Positions 56,105-64,000 of a stretch of DNA of 64,000 bases are shown in pieces. The position numbers and the translations under genes were made by a program. This DNA is from Streptomyces humicola (GTDB lineage: Bacteria > Actinomycetota > Actinomycetes > Streptomycetales > Streptomycetaceae): positions 99,827-163,826 of the forward strand of contig NZ_JANFNG010000013.1 in NCBI RefSeq assembly GCF_024436035.1. Direction: 5' to 3'. The number at the start of each line of letters is the position of its first letter. Position 1 is the stretch's first letter. The notes under the pieces are model-generated. The model was not told where the DNA came from. It saw nothing but the letters and a program-made list of their open reading frames with translations, and did not search any database.

Positions 56105-59100
56105 ATGACTTCCGGGGACAGCCGCGGCGGCACATCTGGCAGACCCATCTGGATGACTGGGGCGGGACTATGGCGACGCCGCACCGTCGTTCGCGCACTG
56201 ACGGCCCTTACCACGTGCGCCGCTCTGATCTCGGGCGCACTTCAGGCCGCACCGGCCGCGGCCGCGAGCCCCCACCACGCACCACCTTTGCAGCAGGACA
56301 AGCCGGTCCCGGTCACGCCCGTGACCTCGCACTACCACGCCCCCAAGGCGATGCCGGTCTATCACCCGCCGAAGGTCTCCTGGCCCACCGGCTCGGCAAC
56401 AGTCACGCTCGCCTCCACCGCACCATCGCCGACCAAGTCATCCACCGGAGCAACGAGAACGGATGCACAGACGCGCGCTGGATCCCTGCCCATATGGATC
56501 GGCCGTGCCCCTCAAAACGGCGTGACCCGCGCAAACGCCCCCACCGCGCCCGCCCTGATTGCCCCCGTAGGTGCGAAGGTGCAACTTCTGTCGCGTGCCA
56601 AGGCCACGCAAGCGGGCGTCAACGGCGTGCTCCTGACCGTCGGCCGCAAGGACTCCAGCAGCAGCGAGAGCAGGGTCGGCATCGCCCTCGACTATCGAAC
56701 CTTCGCCGGCGCCTTCGGCGCGGACTGGCCCTCCCGCCTCCGCCTCGTCCAACTGCCGGCCTGCGCGCTCACCACCCCGAACCTGCCGCGCTGCCGTACC
56801 CAGACCCCCATCGCGTCGGCCAACGACGTCAAGACCAGCCAACTCCGCGGTGACATCACGCTCGGCAGTGATGTTGCCCCCTCCGCCACCACGTCGTCCG
56901 CCGCGATGCAGACAGCTCCCATGGTCCTCGCGGCCAGTTCTTCAGCCGGGGGCGGCGGCGGAGACTTCACCGCCACCTCACTCAAACCGTCAGATTCCTG
57001 GCAGGCAGGCGGCAGCTCGGATTCCTTCACTTGGTCCTACCCGATCAATGTGCCCAACGTCCCCGGCGGACTCCAGCCGAAGGTCTCCCTCGACTACAAC
57101 TCGCAATCCCAGGACGGGCTGACCTCCTCGACCAACAACCAAGCCTCCCCTATAGGCGACGGTTTCGAATACAGCCCCGGCTTCATCGAGCGGTCGTACC
57201 AGTCCTGCCACCAGAATCCATCGGGTTCGACCCAGACCTGGGACAACTGCTGGTCGAACAACAACACCCTCACCTTGTCCCTCAACGGGACGGCCACAAC
57301 CCTGATCAAGGACGACTCCACGGGCACCTGGCACCCGCAGAACGACTCCAACGAGCGCGTGCAGTACGAGATGGGCGCATCCAACGGGGCGCAGAACGGC
57401 GAGTACTGGGTGGTCACCACGCCGGACGGCACCCAGTACTACTTCGGCGAGAACCAGCTCCCCGGCTACGCCAGCGGCGATACAACCACGAACTCCGTGT
57501 GGACCGAACCGGTGTACGCCACCGCCTCCGGGGAGCCGTGCTACAACTCCACCTTCGCCAACTCGTGGTGCCAGCAGGCATACCGGTGGAACCTCGACTA
57601 CGTCGTCGACCCCCACCAGGATGCGATCTCGTACTTCTACAACACCGAGACCAACTCCTACGCCCGCGATCTGGGCACCACCGCGAACACCTCCTACATC
57701 CGCGGCGGCTACCTCCACCAGATCAAGTACGGCCAGCGAGCCGGCCAGGTGTACTCCACCTCGCCCGCCGCGCAGGTGACCTTCAACGTCAACGGCCGCT
57801 GCGACACCTCAGCCACCGGCTGCGACACCTCGACCCTGTCGTCCTCCACCGCCTCGAACTGGCCGGACGTCCCCTACGACCTGAATTGCACCAACGGATC
57901 CTCCTGTTCGGTCAACTCCCCGACGTTCTGGTCCGAGTACGAGCTGACCGGCGTCCAGACCCAGGCCCTCGTCGGTACCACGGAGACCAACGTCGACTCC
58001 TGGAGTTTCAACCACTCCTTCCCTGCGACCGGGGACGCCACCACTCCCTCGCTGTGGCTCTCCTCGATCACCCGCACCGGGCAGGACACCAGCGCCGGCG
58101 GCTCCTCCTCTTCGATATCCGTGCCGTCCATCACACTCACCGGCACGCCGCTGTCGAACCGTGTGAACACCACCGACGGATATCCGCCGATCACCCGCCA
58201 GCGCCTGAACACCATCACCACCGAGACCGACGCAACCATCAACGTCGCCTACTCCTCCGCCGCCTGCGGCTCCGGCACGCCTGCGGATGCGAGCCAGAAC
58301 ACCCAGCTGTGCTACCCCGCCTATTGGACGCCGACGGGTCAGACGTCGCCGATCGAGGACTGGTTCAACAAGTACATCGTCACCGGCGTCACCCAGCAGG
58401 ACCCGACCGGCGGCGGCGTCAATGACACCATCACCACGCACTACTACCCGATCGGCAATCCCGCCTGGCACTACGATGACAACCCGCTCACCCCCTCCAA
58501 TGAGCGCACCTGGAACGACTGGCGCGGCTACCAGGGCATGAAGGTCGCCACCGGCACCGCCCCTGATCAGGTCACCGAGACCGATTACACCTACTTCCGG
58601 GGCATGGACGGCGACACCCTCCCGAACAGCGGCACGCGGTCGGTGTCAATCAGCGACTCCCGCGGCGATCCCGCCGTCACCGACTCGAACCAGTTCGAGG
58701 GGCTGACATACGAGAAGATCGTCTACAACGGCTGGAACAGCGGAAACGTCGTCACCGACACCATCACCGACCCCTGGACCTCGACGGCCACTGCCACTCA
58801 TGCCGTCTCCGGCCTGCCGAACGAACAGGCATTCTTCACGGGCACCGCCAAGCAGCGTGTCTACACTCCGCTCGCTTCCGGCAGCACCCGCGAGACGGAG
58901 ACCGACTACACCCACGACAACTACGGCCGGGTCACCCAGACCAACGAACTGGGGGACGTCTCCACCAGCTCCGACGACCTGTGCACCACCACCACCTACG
59001 CGGACAACACCACCGCCTGGATCCTGGATGCGGCCGACGAGACGCAGACGGTGTCGGTGAACTGCTCCACCACCCCATCGCTGCCGCAGGACGCGGTCTC

Positions 59101-62100
59101 CGACACCCGCACCTTCTACGACGGCTCCACCACCTTCGGCACCGCCCCCACCATCGGCGACGCCACCATGGCGCAGAAGGCCACCTCGTACAGCGGCTCC
59201 ACCCCCACTTACACCACGCAGTCCACCACCACCGTGGACGAGTACGGGCGCACCCTGACCTCGAAGGACGCCGACAACCGCACGACCACTACCGCCTACA
59301 CCCCCACCACCGGCGCCGAACCCACCTCCGTCAAGGTCACCGACCCCAAGACCTACGCCACCACCACGACCTACGACTCGCTACGCGACCTGGCCCTGCA
59401 GACCACCGACCCCGCCAGCTATGTGACCAAGGAGCAGTACGACGCGCTCGGCCGCCTGACCGCCGTGTTCAAGCCCGGCATCACCAACGCCAGCCTGACG
59501 TACTCCTACACGCTCTCAAACAATCCCCCGGCCAACACTGCGCCGGCGATGGTCACCACCAACACCCTCAACAACGACGGGTCGACCTACCGGGTCAGCG
59601 AGGTCCTCTACGACTCTCTGCTGCGCCCGCGGGAGACGCAAGCGTCGACCGAGGACGGCGGCCGGACGATCACCGACACCGTCTACAACACCGACGGCTG
59701 GGTCGCCAAGACCACCGACCCGTACTACACCACCGGTACCCCGAACAGCACGCTGGTCCAGGCGCAGGACGGCCAGATCCCCTCCGAGACCGGCTACAGC
59801 TACGACGGCGACGGCCGCAAAACAGCCGCCATCGCCTACGCCCTCGCCAACCAGACCTGGCAGACCACCTACACCTACGGCGGCAACTTCACCACCACCG
59901 TCCCGCCCACCGGCGGCACCGCCCAAACGGTGATCACGGATGCCCGCGGCAACACGACCGACCTGTACCAATACCACTCCGGCGTCCCCGCCGACCCGGT
60001 GGGTGACCCGGCCTCGGACTACTCCGACACCCACTACACCTACTACCCCAACGGGAAGCAGGCCACAGAGACCGACGCCGCCGGCAACTCCTGGTCCTGG
60101 CAGTACGACCTGCTCGGCAACACCACCTCCGCCACCGACCCGGACACCGGCACCACGACCAACACCTACGACAACGCCAGCCAGCTGATCACCACCACCG
60201 ACGCCCGGGGCAAGCAGACCACCTACAGCTACGACCCGGACGGGCGCAAGACCGCCGCGTACGACACAACCGGCAACGCCAGCCCGTCCAGCAGCAACGT
60301 GATCGGCTCCTGGACCTACGACACGCTCGAAAAGGGCTACCCGACCGCGTCGACCTCCTACCAGATGGGCACCACCAGCCCCTCGGTCACGCAGACCATC
60401 CTGGGCTACACCGGCATGGCCAAAGTCGCCGCCACGCGCGAGACCCTCGCGAATCTGCCCTCTAACGAGAGCTCACTGCAGCCCTCCGGCGGCTACTCCA
60501 AGTCCTATACCTACAACGTCGCCGGCAATGAGAGCTCTCAAAGCGACTCGGCCGACGGCGGCCTGCCCGGCGAGACCATCAACTACGGCTACGACAACTA
60601 CAGTCAGCCCATCAGCACCGGCAGCGACCAAGGCAGTGCCGCATGGGGCTACGTCAACGCCGTCGGCTACGACCACTACGGCAAGCCCGTCCAATACACG
60701 ATGGGCCCCTCGACCACACCGGTCTACCTCAACCTCAGCTACGACCCGCAGACCAACGCCCTGACCGACGCCCAGACAACCGTCGGCACTGGCAGCACCA
60801 TCGTCGACGACACCAAATACAACTACTCCGACACCCAACGCAACATCTCCGCGGGTGCCGGGCTGGTCACCTCCACCACCGACAACCAAAACGGCGGCAC
60901 CACCACCGACACCCAGTGCTTCACCTACGACTACGCCACCCGCCTGAACGCCGCGTGGACTGCCACCGACAACTGCACCGCGACCCCGACGCCTGGCAGT
61001 AGCAGCAGCGTCGGCGGACCGAACCCGTACTGGCAGAGCTGGACCTACGACGCCGCGGGAGACCGAGCCAGCCAGACCGACCACGACACCACCGGTAACA
61101 CCGCCAACGACACCAGCACCACCTACAACTACCCTGCCGCAGGATCCTCCACCGACCAGCCCCACACCCTCACCAACACCACCGCCACCGGCCCCAACGC
61201 CAGCAACCAAACCGCCAGCTACACCTACGACGCCTCCGGCAACACCACCTCCATTAGCGGAGGCGCCGACGGCAACCAGACGCTCACCTGGAATGACCAG
61301 GGCAAACTCGCCACCGACACCACCAGCAGCGGCTCCACCAACTACCTCTACGACACCGACGGAAACCTCGTCCTACGCACCGACCCCGGCCAGGCCACCG
61401 TCTACCTCAGCGACGAACAGATCGTCGACACCACCAGCGGCAGCACCCAGACCCTGTCCGGCACCCGCTACTACACCACCGGCGGCATAACCACCGCCGA
61501 ACGCTCCAGTACCGGCGACGTCCAGTACCTCATCCCCGACCGGCAAGACACCGACACCCTCGCCATCGACTACCAAACCCTCAACCTCACCCGCCGCCAA
61601 TACACACCCTTCGGCGACACCCGCGGCACCGCCCCTACCACATGGCCCGGCGACAAGGGCTACGTCGGCGGCACCCCCGACCCCACCACCAGCCTCGAAA
61701 ACCTCGGCGCCCGCGAATACGACCCCACCACCGGACGCTTCCTCTCACCCGACCCCCTCCTCGAAACCAACGACCCCACCCAACTCGCCGGCTACGACTA
61801 CGCCGGCAACAACCCCACCACCGGCAGCGACCCCTCCGGCCAACGCTCCGAATGCGGCCAAAACGGCGACAGCCCCTGCGGAAACACCGGCAACCCGGCA
61901 ACCGGAGGCGGCACCGGCGCATCCTACCCAGGCTCGTGCACCGAATACCTCGAGAGCTACGGCATATGCACACCGCCACCGGCTCCCGTAACGGAACCCG
62001 TCACGCACACCGGCGGCGGCATGCCGAGCACCTGCAATCGGGCGTGCCTAGAGAATGCCAACTCTGCTGCCCAAGAGGCTGCGGCTGCAGCTGCAGAAGG

Positions 62101-62638
62101 GGAAGCTCTGCAGCGCCACAATTCCATCGACACGGCATTCAAATTCTTGACCACCTGGGATAATTGGAAGAACATAATCATCCCGGCCGGTGCCTTCGCC
62201 GCATGTCTCTTCGTCTCGGCCGGCGCATGCATTGTGGTGGGAGTTGTGGCGTCAACAGTCCAGTATGGTGGCGACTGGGTAAAGACAGGGAAATTTGATA
62301 CAGGGGGCTACCTCCAATCTCTTGGCTGGACCGTTGGAGGCGGACTCGCCGCAGGAGGCGTTGCCCGGGCAATGGGTATGGATGGGATCGGCGCAGCGGA
62401 CTGGAATGAAGCCTTTCGGGGCAACGCTGCGACTCGCGCCGAAGTGGAAGTTCCGCTCTACAGAACCAAGATGGGCTATGACACCGGCGTTGGCGGAGGA
62501 CGAAAAGGCTGGGCAACCCAGACGGTAAGGGTCGTTGACCCCGGGCGGACTGCCTTGAATATCGGGGTGAATGCGCAGCTTTCCTGGCTATTCTGTGGGG
62601 CCGGTAACGCAAGCGCCCTTAACGGCCGGGGGTGCTAA
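56105..62638 (+). CDS. RHS/YD-repeat secreted protein with variable C-terminus
   Basis: 2,177 residues from ATG 56105 (GTG 56099 is an alternative; GAGGGG upstream). A basic N-terminus and hydrophobic helix (about 25-55, ending AAPAAAA) form an export signal. The region to about 290 is low-complexity and Ala/Thr-rich. An insecticidal-toxin SpvB/TcaC-like part begins near SDSFTWSYPINVPNVPGGLQ. Dozens of YD repeats (for example YDxxGRxT) fill about 850-1830, and the RHS core ends at LGAREYDPTTGRFLSPDPL. The last 270 residues differ: a hydrophobic pre-toxin-like stretch (IIIPAGAFAACLFVSAGACI), GDWVKTGKFDTGGYLQSLGW, then about 90 residues of unknown type. This is the layout of polymorphic toxins. 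GC falls visibly in this last part. Confidence 0.85.
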   Translation: MTSGDSRGGTSGRPIWMTGAGLWRRRTVVRALTALTTCAALISGALQAAPAAAASPHHAPPLQQDKPVPVTPVTSHYHAPKAMPVYHPPKVSWPTGSATVTLASTAPSPTKSSTGATRTDAQTRAGSLPIWIGRAPQNGVTRANAPTAPALIAPVGAKVQLLSRAKATQAGVNGVLLTVGRKDSSSSESRVGIALDYRTFAGAFGADWPSRLRLVQLPACALTTPNLPRCRTQTPIASANDVKTSQLRGDITLGSDVAPSATTSSAAMQTAPMVLAASSSAGGGGGDFTATSLKPSDSWQAGGSSDSFTWSYPINVPNVPGGLQPKVSLDYNSQSQDGLTSSTNNQASPIGDGFEYSPGFIERSYQSCHQNPSGSTQTWDNCWSNNNTLTLSLNGTATTLIKDDSTGTWHPQNDSNERVQYEMGASNGAQNGEYWVVTTPDGTQYYFGENQLPGYASGDTTTNSVWTEPVYATASGEPCYNSTFANSWCQQAYRWNLDYVVDPHQDAISYFYNTETNSYARDLGTTANTSYIRGGYLHQIKYGQRAGQVYSTSPAAQVTFNVNGRCDTSATGCDTSTLSSSTASNWPDVPYDLNCTNGSSCSVNSPTFWSEYELTGVQTQALVGTTETNVDSWSFNHSFPATGDATTPSLWLSSITRTGQDTSAGGSSSSISVPSITLTGTPLSNRVNTTDGYPPITRQRLNTITTETDATINVAYSSAACGSGTPADASQNTQLCYPAYWTPTGQTSPIEDWFNKYIVTGVTQQDPTGGGVNDTITTHYYPIGNPAWHYDDNPLTPSNERTWNDWRGYQGMKVATGTAPDQVTETDYTYFRGMDGDTLPNSGTRSVSISDSRGDPAVTDSNQFEGLTYEKIVYNGWNSGNVVTDTITDPWTSTATATHAVSGLPNEQAFFTGTAKQRVYTPLASGSTRETETDYTHDNYGRVTQTNELGDVSTSSDDLCTTTTYADNTTAWILDAADETQTVSVNCSTTPSLPQDAVSDTRTFYDGSTTFGTAPTIGDATMAQKATSYSGSTPTYTTQSTTTVDEYGRTLTSKDADNRTTTTAYTPTTGAEPTSVKVTDPKTYATTTTYDSLRDLALQTTDPASYVTKEQYDALGRLTAVFKPGITNASLTYSYTLSNNPPANTAPAMVTTNTLNNDGSTYRVSEVLYDSLLRPRETQASTEDGGRTITDTVYNTDGWVAKTTDPYYTTGTPNSTLVQAQDGQIPSETGYSYDGDGRKTAAIAYALANQTWQTTYTYGGNFTTTVPPTGGTAQTVITDARGNTTDLYQYHSGVPADPVGDPASDYSDTHYTYYPNGKQATETDAAGNSWSWQYDLLGNTTSATDPDTGTTTNTYDNASQLITTTDARGKQTTYSYDPDGRKTAAYDTTGNASPSSSNVIGSWTYDTLEKGYPTASTSYQMGTTSPSVTQTILGYTGMAKVAATRETLANLPSNESSLQPSGGYSKSYTYNVAGNESSQSDSADGGLPGETINYGYDNYSQPISTGSDQGSAAWGYVNAVGYDHYGKPVQYTMGPSTTPVYLNLSYDPQTNALTDAQTTVGTGSTIVDDTKYNYSDTQRNISAGAGLVTSTTDNQNGGTTTDTQCFTYDYATRLNAAWTATDNCTATPTPGSSSSVGGPNPYWQSWTYDAAGDRASQTDHDTTGNTANDTSTTYNYPAAGSSTDQPHTLTNTTATGPNASNQTASYTYDASGNTTSISGGADGNQTLTWNDQGKLATDTTSSGSTNYLYDTDGNLVLRTDPGQATVYLSDEQIVDTTSGSTQTLSGTRYYTTGGITTAERSSTGDVQYLIPDRQDTDTLAIDYQTLNLTRRQYTPFGDTRGTAPTTWPGDKGYVGGTPDPTTSLENLGAREYDPTTGRFLSPDPLLETNDPTQLAGYDYAGNNPTTGSDPSGQRSECGQNGDSPCGNTGNPATGGGTGASYPGSCTEYLESYGICTPPPAPVTEPVTHTGGGMPSTCNRACLENANSAAQEAAAAAAEGEALQRHNSIDTAFKFLTTWDNWKNIIIPAGAFAACLFVSAGACIVVGVVASTVQYGGDWVKTGKFDTGGYLQSLGWTVGGGLAAGGVARAMGMDGIGAADWNEAFRGNAATRAEVEVPLYRTKMGYDTGVGGGRKGWATQTVRVVDPGRTALNIGVNAQLSWLFCGAGNASALNGRGC

Positions 62639-62644
62639 ACTGCG

Positions 62645-63208
62645 ATGATGCAGCAAAAAGGTGTCGCGGGTCGCGATGAGCGAGTGATTCAACGGCGGTC
62701 ATGGTCCATGGCGACCTGGGTCGGTATCGTGACAATATGGACTATTTATCCATTCGGGGTGAAAACATCCATTAGTCACGAAAATTATCATGATGTATGG
62801 ATTGTGGCCTGTGTGTTCTGCGGCGTGACCGCACTTCTCCGGAGAATCGGCACATGCAAGATCGTGCTGTTGGCGAACTCTCTACGCGTGGACAATCCGA
62901 TAAGCTCTCAAGAGGTCGCTTACGCCTCCGTCAAGAGTGTCGGGCTAAGCTCAACCGGCGGCCTCTCGATGTCGACTGTTCACGGTGATACAATCAGAGT
63001 CTTCGCCTTCGGCGGATCGCTTGTTGACAAACACTATGGAACATCTGATCAGGCTGCCAGCGATGTGGGTAGTCGGTTGCCTAAATCCCCGCTGCCACCC
63101 GAAAAGGCCGCTCCCGCCCAGAAACATTTGATACGGCGGTGCTGGTCGTCAGATATTTTCCTGGCTGCGGCCATCCTTGCTGGCGTTGTGGCGGCTTTCA
63201 TTCGATAA
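62645..63208 (+). CDS. Small membrane protein, possible immunity partner of the RHS protein
   Basis: 187 residues from ATG 62645 (a second ATG follows directly). Two membrane helices near the start (about 20-38 and 48-64), a PH-like beta domain in the middle (KIVLLANSLRVDNPISSQEV, then VHGDTIRVFAFGGSLVDKHY), and a final membrane helix (LAAAILAGVVAAFIR). It lies six bases after the RHS stop, shares the lower GC of the RHS tail, and is followed by a terminator. Toxin-immunity pairs have this arrangement. Direct similarity to a known immunity family is not seen. Confidence 0.65.
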   Translation: MMQQKGVAGRDERVIQRRSWSMATWVGIVTIWTIYPFGVKTSISHENYHDVWIVACVFCGVTALLRRIGTCKIVLLANSLRVDNPISSQEVAYASVKSVGLSSTGGLSMSTVHGDTIRVFAFGGSLVDKHYGTSDQAASDVGSRLPKSPLPPEKAAPAQKHLIRRCWSSDIFLAAAILAGVVAAFIR

Positions 63209-63217
63209 AGCCGCCAC
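63188..63217 (+). terminator. Terminator overlapping the end of the 62645 gene
   Basis: GTGGCGGCTTT / AAAGCCGCCAC is an 11-bp perfect stem with an 8-base loop, followed by TTT. It includes the last codons and TAA of the membrane protein gene. 63218-63372 has no gene. Confidence 0.8.
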
Positions 63218-63372
63218 TTTAGCTAAAGGGGATTACCCTTGGCTATCCTAAGATAATTTTTCCGTGAGTCGCCCTTTCTGTGAGATTTCTATGTGAGACT
63301 GCCGTCGGGAAGCCCGATCGCCCCCGTAGCGCTTCAAAATGGCTTGGCTGCGAGCTGGAGTTTCGCTGGTGG

Positions 63373-63592
63373 TCAGCTTGCTCGGTGGTCTTCGTTGATG
63401 AGGCCTGTGACAGCCTGTCGGCGTTCGATCCGGGCTGTCGGTAGCGGTATGACGTTGGGGTCGTCGAACGGCGCGAGCTGGTTTCGGCCTTGGTGGGGCC
63501 GGTGGCTGTTGAAGTGACGTGCGTAGTCGTGAAGGAGTTTCTCCGCGTGACCTCTGTCGAAGATCAGTAGCCGGTTGGTGCACTGCGGGACT
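63373..63592 (-). pseudogene. Integrase-core (IS481/IS3-type) transposase, C-terminal remnant
   Basis: The minus strand reads CTNRLLIFDRGHAEKLLHDY, then ARHFNSHRPHQGRNQLAPFD and a basic end (ARIERRQAVTGLINEDHRAS) to a TGA at 63373. This is the last part of an rve-type transposase: the Y-N-x-x-RPHQ block after the third catalytic Glu, then the tail. The catalytic D, D and probably E are missing. It is cut near 63592, close to the left edge of the next insertion sequence, which probably truncated it. Confidence 0.7.
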
Positions 63593-63689
63593 CTGTCGCT
63601 CGATTCTTGAGAACCTCTGACGCGCAGGTTCTCGGCGTGGGATGGTTTTGGTGATCGGCCTGTTCGCGGGGAAGTGAGGAGGATCGGCG

Positions 63690-64000
63690 GTGTCGCTGCG
63701 TCCTGTCCCCGCTCCCGAGATCCCCGAGACCACCGTGCGGGTGGCCAAGGCGGCTTTCCTCAAGGGCTGTCTGGCGATGCGGGTCCGTGACGAGTTGGGG
63801 GTGCTGTTTCAGGACGCGGACTTCGTGGCAGCGTTCCCCGCGCGGGGTGGGGCGGGGTTGTCGCCGGGGATGCTGGCAGTGGTGTCGGTGATGCAGTTCG
63901 CCGAGCGGCTGACGGACCGCCAGGCAGCCGACGCGGTCCGCGGCAGGATCGACTGGAAGTACGCCCTGGTGCGCCACGAGGCGCCGCTATTCCGGGCGGG
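63690..64000 (+). CDS. IS1182 family transposase (N-terminal part; runs past the window end)
   Basis: 103 residues from GTG 63690, with GAGGAGG six bases upstream. The start (RPVPAPEIPETTVRVAKAAF, then LAMRVRDELGVLFQDADFVA) and LAVVSVMQFAERLTDRQAAD with AVRGRIDWKYAL are the DUF772 N-terminal domain of IS1182/IS5-type DDE transposases. The gene is open at the window end. A small inverted repeat (GAGAACCT / AGGTTCTC) at about 63609-63633 may mark the left end of the element. Confidence 0.85.
   Translation, partial: MSLRPVPAPEIPETTVRVAKAAFLKGCLAMRVRDELGVLFQDADFVAAFPARGGAGLSPGMLAVVSVMQFAERLTDRQAADAVRGRIDWKYALVRHEAPLFRA

Overview
The window is high-GC actinobacterial DNA of the Streptomyces/Streptomycetaceae kind. 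Frequent GTG starts, strong GGAGG-type ribosome sites, long secreted carbohydrate-active and RHS proteins, a HelR rifamycin-resistance gene under a rifamycin-associated element, and a pSAM2-like integrative conjugative element in a proline tRNA gene all point that way. No species can be named from the sequence alone.

Chromosomal left part (1-21,000). The first gene is the N-terminal 539 codons of helR, preceded by a decayed glycosyltransferase start and a 19-bp rifamycin-associated element. A TetR/short-chain dehydrogenase divergent pair and a DinB-like protein follow. Next is a carbohydrate-catabolism neighbourhood that is partly alive (a heparinase-like (alpha/alpha)6 protein, a secreted GH3 beta-glucosidase with a ricin-type carbohydrate-binding domain) and partly decayed (fragments of a DUF6807/PmoA protein, an LpqC-type esterase, an aldo/keto reductase, a GH28 pectinase and a TetR regulator). 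A GtrA-like membrane protein, a membrane-fused sulfite-oxidase-type molybdoenzyme with a partner membrane protein, an ABC exporter whose ATPase is fused to an extracytoplasmic S15-type hydrolase, and a universal stress protein come next. A two-subunit transketolase is divergent from soxR, and one SoxR box appears to serve both, with both transcripts probably leaderless.

Mobile part (21,020-49,791). An intact tRNA-Pro(GGG) gene is followed by two integrative elements in tandem. Three copies of a 43-bp core taken from the 3' end of the tRNA lie at 21,052, 37,090 and 49,749. Element 1 (about 16 kb) is an apparently complete AICE: integrase, excisionase, an iteron-like region, a DUF3987 protein, a primase-polymerase, spread proteins, a TraB-type FtsK translocase with a candidate clt repeat cluster, a DUF2637 protein, and a GntR regulator with palindromic operators. 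It ends in a tight three-gene cargo operon (HTH-P-loop kinase, guanylate-kinase-like protein, 6-phosphogluconate-dehydrogenase-like protein). Paired 9-bp direct repeats at both ends mark likely integrase arm sites. Element 2 (about 12.6 kb) has a frameshifted integrase and no visible replication or transfer genes. It carries a frameshifted DUF4041/GIY-YIG protein, an IS110 transposase, an ADP-ribosylglycohydrolase, an AbiEii-type nucleotidyltransferase with an uncharacterised partner, an NB-ARC/TPR regulator split by an in-frame stop, and a DUF742 protein.

Right part (49,792-64,000). Beyond the outermost core lie the probable original tRNA terminator and a stretch with no recognisable gene. 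Two very large secreted proteins follow in divergent orientation: a 1,686-residue LamG protein with an SGNH-like domain that has lost its catalytic serine, and a 2,177-residue RHS-repeat protein with a variable C-terminus and a downstream small membrane protein that may be its immunity partner. The window ends in insertion-sequence debris: the tail of an integrase-core transposase and the start of an IS1182-family transposase.
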